Source of the DNA: Acholoe squamosa
Taxonomy: Eukaryota; Annelida; Polychaeta; Phyllodocida; Polynoidae
Length of the DNA: 64,000 nucleotides
Direction of reading: 5' to 3'
Assembly (NCBI GenBank): GCA_949317995.1
Contig: OX439040.1
Span: forward strand, 22,439,830-22,503,829
How positions within the stretch are numbered: position 1 is the first letter of the stretch; every line of letters begins with the position of its first letter. A program made the position numbers and the translations under genes. This document shows positions 44,150 through 54,612 of the stretch, one piece after another. The notes below the pieces were generated by a model that saw only the letters and a list, made by a program, of their open reading frames with translations, did not search any database and was not told the DNA's origin.

Positions 44150-44520
44150 AGAGGAAGCGGGCTTAAATGATGTCGTTGGCGGCTGTGTTAAAATTGTTTC
44201 CGAAAGCCACTCCCGGTGGAGAGTGTATTGCAGACCGGAATATAAATGAGGGACCGCTGCAGGCCAGGGCTGGCGGGGATTGGTCTCCCCTGCGTTATCG
44301 ATGGGAAATCAAGGGCTGCTTTCGCACCGCGGGGACAAGGGCCGTGAAGCCTTTTGTGACGAGTTGGGGACGCCCTATAAAGTCGTTGGGTACGGGGTCG
44401 GTGGCTGCGGCCGTTAACCCTCAGACTCCCGCCCGCCGACGTCAAAAGGCAATCCCACCCAAACTGACCCAGGAGCGGACCGTGCTGAAGCGTCAGTGGG
44501 GGGCCTGAGGGGGATTGCAT
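44150..44520. promoter_or_regulatory. GC-rich CpG block, promoter candidate
   Basis: About 60% GC with frequent CpG against an AT-rich background. It contains CCCTATAAAGTCG (44371), CCGCCGACGTCAAAAGG (CRE-like, about 44432) and GGTGGCTGCGGCCG. Overlapping frames on both strands are composition-driven. It sits immediately upstream of the minus-strand exon candidate. Confidence 0.3.
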
Positions 44521-44854
44521 GGAGCCTAGAATTGGTCCCGGACCTGAATACTATGTGTCATCTGACCCGGGCTGGGGTATAAAGCTGGGAACTGACCCAG
44601 TTTTATTCCTCTTATATTCTGAACTATTGTTAGATCATGGTTGACCATGGAGCACTGCCGACACTCATGGCAAGGAGAAAATAATTACCTGTACGCCACA
44701 GAAATGCAAACGGATAAGAGGAATATGTTGGGTGGGGAGGGACAGGACATTTTAAATGTTTTAACATAGCTAGGTACACATTACCTTTTTGTACAGTATG
44801 GGGACAAGGCATTCAATATACTGAGAAGAATCGTAATGCACGAAATGCGCAGCG
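44521..44854. other. Unassigned spacer
   Basis: No repeats or frames of note. Confidence 0.3.
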
Positions 44855-45030
44855 TTGGCGAGCAGCTCGGAGGCACCAATACACCGCTTGCGAGCAGCTG
44901 AGGGTCACCAATGCTGCGCTGGCGAGCAGCCCGGAGGCACCAATGTATCATTGGCGAGCAGCTCGATGGCACCAATGTATCGCTGGCGAACAGCTCCAGG
45001 GTGCCAAGGCAAGCAGCTCGGGTCAGCATG
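44855..45030. repeat. 32-bp minisatellite, about 5.5 copies
   Basis: Units start at 44857, 44889, 44921, 44953 and 44985 with the form GCTGGCGAGCAGCTCGGAGG followed by CACCAATGTATC. Identity is 75-90%. Each unit holds GAGCAGCTC, an inverted-repeat word that also appears singly at 16.3, 18.3 and 41.96 kb and resembles the TTAACCC family's GGCGAGTTACTCGCC core. The array may have grown from such an element. Confidence 0.9.
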
Positions 45031-45689
45031 GTACATGAGAATGTGGACTCGTAGTGCATGTATGAGTCCATCAAGTGTTAACATACACATGTGTGTCTAT
45101 ACCTGGGGTCTATATAGGCAGGTTGATGTACGTCACGTGCTCTATGTGAATGCGTGTAAGGTCATTCACATATGAATGACCTTCGAAGTACTCTGACCCC
45201 TGTACCCCGAACTGCTGAAGATCACAACAGCTCAACACTGAAACACGCACACACATACAAACACCATTGAGGAATAGTGCGCTGGGATGCTCGCAAGAGG
45301 GGCAGCATACATGACACCCCCCAGGTAACCCTGTTAGGGCATTCCGTGCACGATTTGACTCGTCTTTCTCTGTGGCATATAGCATACGTCTTGTAAACCT
45401 ATTTATACTATATATCCGTCTGTGTCTAACCTTCACCAACTCTAGATCTCCTCTCTCTGGTAGAATATGAGAAAGAAAGTAAAATATGCTATCAAAAGAT
45501 TACCGAGTGGAGTATTTTCACATTGTTCTCAGTGCATTTACATATTACGCTGCCCCATGCAGCAGAGACCCACTGACTGACGAGCAAGTGAAAATAGTCT
45601 GCGGATTGGCCCTTTTAATTCATTACATGTCCCTACAACCACTAGATATAGACATTTATGTCATGGCTGATACGGACGTCACTATAGAT
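45031..45689. other. Unassigned spacer
   Basis: TACGTCACGTGCTC at 45128 combines CRE-like and E-box words. ATTCACATATGAATGACC at 45164 is palindromic. The frame 45486-45692 (DPLTDEQVKIVCGLALLIHY) runs into the next repeat and has no known domain. Confidence 0.3.
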
Positions 45690-45985
45690 TAGTACTAGAA
45701 CCTCTGTATTTAATGAGGGGCATTGAATACAATATGTCCATATTCAATGGGTGGCCGCCATCTTGGATTTTGAACAGATTTGAGCTGTTTTTCTCTAATT
45801 ATAAGCAAATAACCCCCTAGGCCAAATGCAAATGTCCACTTCCATGGGATTTTCTACATCGTATTCCCCTCTGTGTGACTGGTCGTATCTCACTTAGCCA
45901 TATAATGGCTTCGTGGGATACGCCAGTCCCACCTCGGGGAATATGATGTAAAAATATCCCATGGTCGTGGACATTTGCTTATATA
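45690..45985 (+). repeat. Compound palindromic repeat, copy 1
   Basis: Starts GATTAGTACTAGAACCTCTG. It contains a first hairpin (CATTGAATA... TATTCAATG, about 45729-45751), the word CCGCCATCTTGGATTTTGAA, then a second larger inverted repeat from AATGTCCACTTCCATGGGAT (about 45829) to its complement ending GTGGACATTT (about 45977). The copy at 49575-49835 is in the opposite orientation. Unknown family of about 290 bp. Confidence 0.7.
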
Positions 45986-47575
45986 TTAAATCTACTCGTT
46001 TAATGTCACCAAATGCTGTTGCGTATGGCCACTTCGTATCGCGTATGCCAGAATAATTTAGAAATAGATACAATGATTTCAATCATACATGTGGAAAAGG
46101 ACAGAAAACACATGTATACAAAATTTAGTGCTTTTGACTAGAATAAAAAAAATAATGATTATATATCAAGGACAGTGTACAGTCAGATTATACATTTCCG
46201 GTCGGCATTCCTATTGGAAAAAGAAAAAAATATATAATAAACCAATGCACATTTATACAAAAGAAGATTAAAGATTTGATTGATTGGGGCCATTGTCATA
46301 GATAGGGAGGGAGATAAATGTGTAGACATCCCCGGTACATATATATTCTGTTTGAAGCTTGGAGGATTGTTTTATGACTGATCTCCCCTTGTCCCACTGT
46401 GCTGCCAGACTGAGGGCTGGGAGTGGGTGGAAAGGGGTGGGTGGGTGGTAGAAGTGGGTGGTCGGGGAGCTGAGGGGGATTGGGTGGGGGTAGGGTACAG
46501 CACATTTATTGATCGCGTTGGAAATGTCAACGAGACGCCGGCTACGTCACCGTTATATCACACACCCAACTGGTCGACTTCACAGTGGTAAATCTCAATG
46601 TTCTCAAATTGAATTATTCCCCTCCCAGTCAGCCCCCCATTGGGCCGCTCACCGCATATACTTATAGGGAACAGAGCCATTCCTTTATGGAGGTGGCCAT
46701 CTTTAAATCAGTTATGTAACTGGCCCCCAACGGCCATCTTGGATCTGGCAGAGGATTGTGGCTAATCGCTTATGTCCCCTCCATCCACAGAAAACAATGG
46801 GAATTGATAAGACTGATAAGCTGCCCCTGACTATCTTAATCACCTTGAGTACCTGTCCATTGTTTTAGGTGTGAATGGAGGGGATTAACCTGGTAGGGAG
46901 ACAATGGCTTGGTTTTACTCAGCCTGGATTATATGTGCCCTCTTAGAAAATGTTTAAAGTTTAATTTCTCTTGTATTTGAAGTACTTAGTCTATATAAAA
47001 CTGTTTAAGTTTAAAGTATTTGCTATCCAAAGGTATAGACTTCTAGAATATAGTTTAATATAGACTATTTGGAAGGGCCAACCAAAGTAAACTGTACAAA
47101 GAGTCCAACTGCTGATCTAGCCCCTGACTACATGACCCACCTAGCTAATTTGTTTGGTACTAGCAATGGCTCTGTTCTCTATACAGGCGATATGTGTAAT
47201 CTATCTAGTTGAATGTTCGGAGGAACAACGAATTTCTACGACATGCTTCTGGGTCTTAGAATTATTTTGTTTTTGTGGCCCATAGGCTTAACCACTGCAG
47301 TAAAAAATGAATAGCCATAAAAAGCTAGCTATAGTATCCAGTCTACCCTATCTCTCACGGCGCCCTGGTCCATTGCATCTTTGATTACGTATTAGTTAAT
47401 CCACAGTTGTGTAAGGTTACGGGGTATAACCAGTGCCTCAAGTCGGCAATCCAAGGTGTCAGAAATTAGTCAACATATGACAGTATATTTTAGCATAGTG
47501 CATTGTATATATAGCACATCGGACATAGAATGTCACTGAAAGCCTCAGTCTTAGCCTGTGACCTTAGCCATTTTT
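45986..47575. other. Unassigned spacer
   Basis: Includes GGCCATCTTGGATCTGGC near 46732, similar to a word in the compound palindromic repeat, and GGTGGGTGGGTGG-like G-rich runs at 46430-46500. No gene supported. Confidence 0.35.
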
Positions 47576-47640
47576 ATGCGGCATGATGCATGAATGCAGC
47601 TCTGGAACTCATTGGGAGTGTATCATACATGACATTGTAT
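47576..47640. mobile_element. TTAACCC-type fragment
   Basis: GCGGCATGATGCATGAATGC followed by AGCTCTGG and ATTGGGAGTGTATCAT matches the family interior. No ends are visible. Confidence 0.45.
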
Positions 47641-48648
47641 CTTGGTCTGCTGGATTCACGAGTAGTCCTTGCAATGTGAAGACAAAGGTACATGCATTCT
47701 TCTATGGGTAAGGGGGGGGGGTGTGTTGTCTCAAGAGCTTTGCCCAAAGGTCTGCCCAGTTTTACCCAGGTTGTCTTACTTTCTTGCAACCTATTTTATT
47801 TTTCGCTATGTTTGACATTAGATTTAGAACACTGACATGAGACTGGAAAGTAAAATAACCCGCTGAGCTGGGGATGGATCCCTTATACTGGATAAAAATG
47901 GGCTATAAAGAGGCCACCATTCTTCCCATGTATTTTCTACATGTTTGATTCCTGAATCAGTGCCTTTAACTTCTCGTTGAAGTATTGTTAATCTAATTTA
48001 CACCCTTCCACATGATCTAATAAATACTAGGGTAATAGCATAAAAACGCACAGGAGCATAGCACTATACCATGTAGATTCAAAAACTATCAATAAAGGGA
48101 ATTTTAGAAAGTAAAAGGTGTGCTGAGCCTCCCACTGAGACACATTTCTGTAGAATAACAATAAACAATACTAACTCCAGAAGATAGATGAAGCAGATTT
48201 AGAGGTACGGGAAGGTCTTCCCATATTCATCTAAACGTAAGTAATGAACGAGCCCAATGCCTGTATAGGCTATACCAGGAATGTATAGGATCGTATTACC
48301 TTTACATAAACATATAAGAATCACATTTATTTACGTAAAGCTAAGCATACAAAAGGCTCATTAAGATAATGGTATGTCATTTAATACTTGTATCCACTAT
48401 CCCTTCCAAATACATATATACAATGTCAAGAATGTACATTTGTAGGTCCAGTCCCAGCGTTGTGTCTAAGCACACCCATACTATTTGTGTGTAGAGAAGA
48501 TCAAGTATAAGTTGAGAACACAATACTGTGTTTGCCAATAATATTAAGGACGTAGGTTTTCTTTATTGGTGCATGTATAACTCGTGGGGTGTGTTGACCT
48601 GTAATACCACACTATCCTTAGGCTGTTTACCTGGTGAATCCCCGGGGC
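47641..48648. other. Unassigned spacer
   Basis: G10 run at 47712. Single-copy-looking sequence with no supported frame. Confidence 0.3.
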
Positions 48649-48890
48649 TTAACCCTTGTAGGGTAACATAGAACTTCAATGCCCTCTCCATTTTTTTTGC
48701 CATATTTGGGATGTATAGATGTGACTGACCAGACGCTTGCCTGTCCTGCAGTCATATGTTATAGCAACTTTAATAGGGCTGACACAATCCTAGAGGGTCG
48801 AAATGATGCATTATTGCAGCATCGGTGCAGCATTGGTGCATCATGACTACAATACTGCCTTTAGGCATCATAGCACCTTTAAGGGTTAAG
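48649..48890. mobile_element. TTAACCC-type MITE, complete copy
   Basis: Starts TTAACCCTTGTAGGG and ends CACCTTTAAGGGTTAA. The interior has GATGCATTATTGCAGCATC and ATTGGTGCATCATGAC. TTAA is present at both termini. Confidence 0.6.
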
Positions 48891-49574
48891 TCTCCAGGTA
48901 GTGTTCTCTACCCTGGGATATTAACCTACACAGGTTTTGTCCTTGTGGCCATAGCACAGAGAAAAGGCTGCCAGTCCCAAGAAAGGCGTCCAGTCAAAAT
49001 AAAGTAAACCTTACTCTTTTTACGACATAGCTTACGTCCACAGATACCGGATTAGGGTACTGAAGGCCTTAAGTACCCCCCTACTTAACCTAGCAACTAT
49101 AATATTGTTGTTATTGGCAGGGCTTGGTTTTAAGGGGCCCACCGTGTATAAAGGCGCAACCTATAGCACACAACAGGTTGCACTATAAACGGTAACCAAG
49201 TTTTCAATATCAAATATGTTTGCTAAAATACTGAAGGCTATGGACATTATGTCATACAACCTTTCGAAAGTATCACTCGGATCAAAGAGGAAATTAAAAA
49301 AATGTATATTATTCAAATGGTTGATTGGTTTAGAAGAAAACCTTATTCGGTGTAATATGTTGGTATTAGATTCTATCATTTGAAATGAGTTATATATGAG
49401 ACATCATTGAGCAAACTGAATTCTCTGGTTCTACCTGAAAGTGGTGGGTAAAATGTATATGCATCCATAATGCCAATAAGTTAATGATATTGGTCTGAGC
49501 CATCATGCAGGCACAACAGCCTTCTAATGAGTCCCTGGAGAAAGCAGACCTGCTTTAAGACTTTTCCTTCTGCA
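48891..49574. other. Unassigned spacer
   Basis: On the minus strand CCACCACTTTCAG/GTAGAA (about 49433) looks like a weak combined acceptor-donor, but the donor core is poor. Nothing else. Confidence 0.25.
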
Positions 49575-49835
49575 AATACATAAGCAAATGTCCATGACCA
49601 TGGATATAAGGCGTCGTTGAATACAGACAGCCTCACCTCGGTGAATACGATGCAAAACTATTCCATGGGAGTGGACATTTTCATTTATGTCATGGCCTAT
49701 GGGGTTAATGTGCTTTTAGATAAATAAAAACAGCTCAGCTCCATTCAAAATCCAAGATGGCGGACCCCATTGAATACAAGCATGTTGTACTCCATGCCCC
49801 CCATGGAATACGGCTGTTCTAGTACTAATCTGTTA
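49575..49835 (-). repeat. Compound palindromic repeat, copy 2
   Basis: Reverse complement of the 45690 family: it ends CTAGTACTAATCTG at about 49831 and includes CAAAATCCAAGATGGCGG at 49747. The large inverted repeat (AATGTCCATGACCATGG... CCATGGGAGTGGACATT) spans about 49587-49680. The two copies are about 75% alike. Confidence 0.7.
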
Positions 49836-50689
49836 GAATACATCTGAGATTCAGTTGATATTTACTGCAGTTCTGTAGCTGTGAAGCATATTCATACCCA
49901 AAAAGTATATACATCGTGTTTTGTAGTATATGCGAGCAGGCAATGAGAATGGATATCCCATGGGGCTTTTCGGTCATGCTTGCCTCTGAGTTGGTTATGT
50001 TTAATCACGTAGGAAACGTTTCCAGGCAGTATTAACTGATGAACAGATAAATGGTTCTGAATTATATGTACCCTCGAGGAGAGAATGTGACATTTCGTAT
50101 TCTAATGTCTCTTATTTTCATGTCATTTCAGGTGAGATTCGACAGTATGGCATGCACGAGCAATACTAAGGTGAACTGTAAGGTGGGTTTCAGGTAACCT
50201 GGCTGAGGTTCTTAGCAACTGCTATCAGCCTTATCATAGATAGTGGGGAATGGAAGCCAGAAATTTTGCTCTCAAGATTAAAACAAATGAAATCCAAACT
50301 TACAGTGTTTTGCTCAATAGGGTCGGGTTACCTGAAATACACAACTTTGGGGTATTGCTAACAATTAAGTTGATAATAATAGATTAACCATTAACAAATG
50401 GATTATAAGCCTATTGATACACCTTTTGTACCTAGAGGGAAGGCATGCTGTAAATGGGTAATAAGGATGCCTTTGTGGGAGACAAAATGGGGAATTTAGA
50501 GCATTAAGAAAAGTTGGAAGAGTTATTGGGAGGGAAGAATGGGGATTTTGCTTTCTATCCATACTCACAGGAATTTAGGCCTTATTATCATGAATGGAAT
50601 ATCCTCAGATCGCAGTTAAGTTCAGAATATAGATGTTTTTTTCTGTATACAAGAGAAATGACATAATCACATGTCTTTGTATAGCCTTC
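49836..50689. other. Spacer around a recursive-splice-like site
   Basis: Apart from the site described separately at 50110-50140, no coding or repeat signal is evident. Confidence 0.3.
50110..50140 (+). other. Recursive-splice-like site
   Basis: CTTATTTTCATGTCATTTCAG/GTGAGA fuses a pyrimidine-rich acceptor to a strong donor core (junction 50131/50132). The bases after the junction (TTCGACAGTATGGCATGC) show no obvious long frame. Same strand and form as the site at 17057. In long introns such sites act as intermediate splice points that leave no exon behind. Confidence 0.3.
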
Positions 50690-50960
50690 CCTGTCGCTAT
50701 GGTTACCAAACAGGCATCTCTTACGCTGGTTCCCATGCTGACTGTTTAATACATACGTTCCGCTGGTTTATCCGGAACCAGCCACAACAGCGAGAGAGGG
50801 CGCCACCACGTTCTCATCCGGGACCAGGTCATGTGTGCGGCCTTGACCTTGGCGGTGACCTTGACCCTGCGTCCCCAGCTGGAGTGATGGATCATGGGAG
50901 TAGTAGGGGGAGATTGTTTGCACCACTGGTTCCCGGTCCGTGTGACCTTTTATTGAGGTG
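50690..50960. promoter_or_regulatory. Nuclear-receptor half-site cluster with X-box-like word
   Basis: The complement of 50841-50869 holds three AAGGTCA half-sites in one orientation: CAGGGTCAAGGTCA, then CCGCC, then AAGGTCAAGG. AAGGTCA with TC in front is the ERR/SF1/FTZ-F1 monomer type, and GGGTCAAGGTCA is a DR0. Upstream at 50695-50708 GTCGCTATGGTTAC resembles an RFX X-box, and GAGGGCGCCACCACG (50797) a partial CTCF core. The block is GC-rich and CpG-bearing. The 96-codon frame is unsupported. Confidence 0.3.
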
Positions 50961-51187
50961 AGGTGTGATGGGTGGGTGGGGTATTGTGTGTCGGTGGAAG
51001 TTGAGGGATGAATACAAAAAACACATCACAGTGGGGATAGGGTCGCATCCATCTCCCATCCATATTGCCATTTGATGTGCTCCCAGCTATTCCAAATGCT
51101 CTCTTGATTCCATGCAATTCTTGTTTCATCCACTAGTGCCCATACTCTAGTACTCATGTTGCGCAGGTATGGGGCCCTTGATGGGGG

Positions 51188-51356
51188 ATCCCCATGTCCC
51201 ATGTCGATTTTAAGAAATGGCCATGTCAGCATGTCGATTTTAAGAAATTGTCATGTCCCTTTGTCGATTTTAAGGAATGGTCATGTCCCTGTGTCGATTT
51301 TAAGAAATTGGCCATGTCTCATGTCACTAAGCAAAAAAAAGCTCATGTCGATTTTA
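51188..51356. repeat. About 31-bp tandem repeat, five copies
   Basis: The unit CATGTCGATTTTAAGAAATG plus GCCATGTC-type filler is repeated with TGTCGATTTTAAG at 51200, 51234, 51262, 51292 and a diverged TGTCGATTTTAGG at 51346. The spacing varies from 28 to 34 bp, and a gap precedes the last unit. Confidence 0.85.
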
Positions 51357-51360
51357 GGGG

Positions 51361-51898
51361 TCTAGGGTCATAGGTATGACTTGATCTGCCTCTTTTTTTA
51401 TATTCCTTTATACTTGATTTCTCTTAATGCTGCATGATCTATGCCCCCTTGGGTGTCCTACTCTTCATTCTGTGGTCTATAATGCCAATCCTCCCATCCC
51501 CATTCTCGATACTATAGCCTCTAGACCATGGCTACATCTCATATTATGGCTGTTTGAAACCAGAGAACAAGCATGCCTCTGGCTGCCAAATCAGACAGCT
51601 AGTATTGCCTCCTAGTGTGGGTACATGCTAAAAGCAGCCGGATATAGTGTTACATGGGGTACTAACTGATACAGCTCAATATTACAAAGGAAAGTTGCTT
51701 TAAAATTCTTGAATACACCTGAAGGATATGACAAAAAAATAAAATGTTATGAAAGCATCAGTTGCCAGCCCATAGTATAGTTTCATACGGTGTGGTTAGG
51801 GCTGAGCCTGAAGTGGTTTAATGACAGTTTAGTAGTGTAGGTCACACAGGGGGACTTTTATTGAACTCTGTATCCTTTGAGCACTATCTCGAGGACTT
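51361..51898. other. Unassigned spacer
   Basis: No repeats or supported frames. Confidence 0.3.
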
Positions 51899-51900
51899 TG

Positions 51901-52125
51901 CACTGTGAAAAATAACTCTTGAATCTATGAAGGATACTTGTCAAACTGAAGAGTGAACCACCGTAATTAGATAACAGGGGGCCAGTGTAGTTTTTACAAT
52001 AAACTCCAGGTGGCAGTACAAGGAATCTCTATAAAAAATAACGACATCTCTGTGAAAATAACAATGGATCTCTGGCAACTTTGGGATAAGGGATCCTTCA
52101 TTATTTCGACATTTTTTTTACAGTG
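51901..52125. mobile_element. CACTG MITE, 225 bp, duplication TG
   Basis: Ends CACTGTGAAAAATAACTC and CATTTTTTTTACAGTG. TG flanks both sides (51899-51900, 52126-52127). Internal words GTGTAGTTTTTACAATAAAC, GTACAAGGAATCTC and CTCTGGCAACTTTGGGA are shared with the copy at 31549. Confidence 0.8.
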
Positions 52126-52168
52126 TGGTATAGACAGGTGTTACCTGAGATACATATTCAGTTCAGTT

Positions 52169-52631
52169 CAGGTCTCAGCCATGGAAATACTTTTTCACTA
52201 TATTTTAATGTAGCATGGCATGCCATAACTAGTGTGCCCCAAAGGTATTGAACAAAAAATCCCATGTATATCTTTAGGGGCAACCATGATTTACGACATA
52301 TAGAAAAAAACCTGCGCATTGATCACGAAAATCTGGAATGCTGGCCATAAATGTACAGACACCTGCATAATTGACATTTTTTGCAGTGAATAAATTCAGT
52401 TCAGACCCAATCCAAACAAGCCCAAAAATGAATAGGCATCGCTGCAATAATCATGTTTTATTTTATATCATGTGAATAAGTACCTACTCAGGACCAGTTA
52501 TGAATATTCACAGAGTTCTACTAAATTAGCTAACTATTTTATCCAGTCAGAACTTATGTAGTATTCAGTGTGGAGGTCTTCTGTCGGTAAGGATGCACTG
52601 AGTGACCCCAGGATTTCCCTACGTGAGACCT
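52169..52631 (+). repeat. 463-bp direct repeat, copy 1
   Basis: About 96% identical to 53535-53999 in the same orientation, from CAGGTCTCAGCCATGG to CTACGTGAGACCT. The outer bases AGGTCTCA and TGAGACCT are 8-bp inverted repeats, suggesting each copy is a complete small transposon. No matching target duplication was seen. Contains no open frame. Confidence 0.75.
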
Positions 52632-53534
52632 GAAGGGACAGGTGTGCTTTTTAGGTTTTCCAAAAATCACCTTTTTATCTCCTCGAGTGTGTTTCACATT
52701 TGAATATTGACTGTCATTGCCTTTGAGAAGCTCTGTCTTCTAATAAATCGGTTTCTACAGGTTAGACACCCAGCAGAGCAAGTGGCATTTTCAGGCCTCA
52801 GTCCAAGGACTTGATACCTATGTACTTAAACATTGATTTATGCAGGAAGAAATGCTAGTAGAGCCATCAAATTATACAGGGGTGTTCCCAAGAGATCGTT
52901 AACAATGTCACAAGTATGAAATAAATTCTCATGATACCGATTATATCGATATTGTGATGACATTGTGTGAAACATACAAAAATTGCGATAAATTTCCATA
53001 CCATTCGGTAAAATTGGTGATTTTTTCCATAATGGCCTACCATACAAAGGGTTTCTGACCTGATTCTTATTGATACATATTTATATCCCATTTTATGAAA
53101 GAATTATGCATGTCATTGTGAGCAGTATTGAGCTATGAACTGCCAATGGACACCCAATGGGCCTTGGACTGAGGCTTGCAGAGCTGTCCAGAGCCCAGAA
53201 AATCATATCGAGAAGTGTTTTACAAGCCCCAACCCTGCCAATACAATGAAATATGTGGTCTAAAAATTCCAGGGGCTTTATTCTGGAGGTGACACCCTAC
53301 TTTCTATAATCCTTCAACCATTGTTATAGGTTATTTGGGTCTAATATAGAAAATAGGCAAATTTAGCATTAAAGATTGTAAACCAAAAGTGGGATTTTAG
53401 CAATTTTCAAGTGATATTACACACCTCAGATGTTTGAATCATGCTAACTCTTACATAATTAATGTAAACCAATAAAAAGAAGTGCCTTTACAACAATCTC
53501 CCAGGCTTTTTCATTCACAAAACCCTTTACTCTG
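52632..53534. other. Unique segment between the direct repeats
   Basis: An inverted pair GGCCTCAGTCCAAGG (52794) / CCTTGGACTGAGGC (53161) frames about 350 bp. No primer-binding or polypurine signals sit next to the repeats, which argues against an LTR element. Confidence 0.4.
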
Positions 53535-53999
53535 CAGGTCTCAGCCATGGAAATACTTTTTCACTATATTTTAATGTAGCATGACATGCCATAACTAGTG
53601 TGCCCCAAAGGTATTGAACAAAAAATCCCATGTTTATCTTTAGGTGCAACCATGATTTACGACATATAAAAAAAAGCCTGCGCATCAATCACGGAAATCT
53701 GGAATGCTGGCCATAAATGTACAGACACCTGCATAATTGGCATTTTTTTGCAGTGAATAAATTTCAGTTCAGACCTTATCCAAACAAGTCCAAAAATGGA
53801 TAGGCATCGCTGCAATAATCATGTTTTATTTTATATCATGTGAATAAGTACCTACTCAGGACCGGTTATGACTATTTACAGAGTTCTACTAAATTAGCTC
53901 ACTATTTTATCGAGCCAGAACTTATGTAGTATTCAGTGTGGAGGTCTTCTGTCGGTAAGGATGCACTGAGTGACCCTGGGATTTCCCTACGTGAGACCT
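53535..53999 (+). repeat. 463-bp direct repeat, copy 2
   Basis: Second copy, differing from the first by scattered single-base changes and a one-base length difference in a T run. It is followed by TTCATTCCGAAAATAG, unrelated to the flank of copy 1. Either two insertions of one MITE family or a duplication of one insertion. Confidence 0.75.
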
Positions 54000-54465
54000 T
54001 CATTCCGAAAATAGTGAAGGTCTGGAGCCCCTACAATGATGAAAAGTTGAAACCTTCACTCGCTGCCATATATGCATGTAGAAAAACATGATTGGCTGAT
54101 CAATAAACCCAATAAACTAAAAATGACGTATTGAGACATATGCGGTAGCCCATTCATTCTACACAATGCGTAGGATGAATGGGCTACCGCACCATAGTCT
54201 TACATTCATTATAGACCAGCCTTATGCTTTCACCTAGAACCATCTATCCCTTTAACGAATCAACACAATACATGAGCAGCTCAGAGCAGGAGCAGTATAA
54301 TGCATTAGGACAAATCCCTGGAGGTCATGGGAGCATCTGTGCAAGGCTATATATAACACATGAATCTGTCAAAACACCAGCTAGCAGCACTTAGCCTTGA
54401 ACAAACCACCATGCTGTGATTTGCTTTCTCTTTAGCCCCTATCTAGAGCTTCTTTCTGCTTCAGT
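54000..54465. other. Spacer holding a strong hairpin
   Basis: Apart from the hairpin at 54141-54191 there is no supported feature. Confidence 0.3.
54141..54191. repeat. Near-perfect hairpin, 22-bp arms, 7-base loop
   Basis: TGCGGTAGCCCATTCATTCT... and its complement pair with one mismatch around the loop ACAATGC. The size fits a short-hairpin RNA or a cruciform-forming site. Other hairpins with different arm sequence but like architecture lie at 56961 and 58920. Confidence 0.85.
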
Positions 54466-54612
54466 TAACCCTTTAAGGAAGTATCGTGTTTTACTGCGTA
54501 TCAATGGCGTTTGGTTGTTATAGTACATTCATGTATTAGGAGTGGCATGATATAACGATAATAAGGTCTTGGTGCATTACTCAACAGTACTTCATTGCTG
54601 CATCATGGTGGA
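54466..54612. mobile_element. TTAACCC-type fragment
   Basis: Starts GTTAACCCTTTAAGGAAG. GGTGCATTACTCAACAGTACTTC and GCTGCATCATGG follow near 54573-54608. The right end is lost. Confidence 0.45.

Noticed and set aside
50671-50961. 96-codon frame over the nuclear-receptor site cluster
   Set aside because: GC-rich segment with Pro/Gly/Arg bias. The DNA motifs explain the composition better.
52169-53999. LTR retrotransposon with 463-bp LTRs
   Set aside because: Ends are AG...CT rather than TG...CA, and no primer-binding site or polypurine tract lies next to the repeats.
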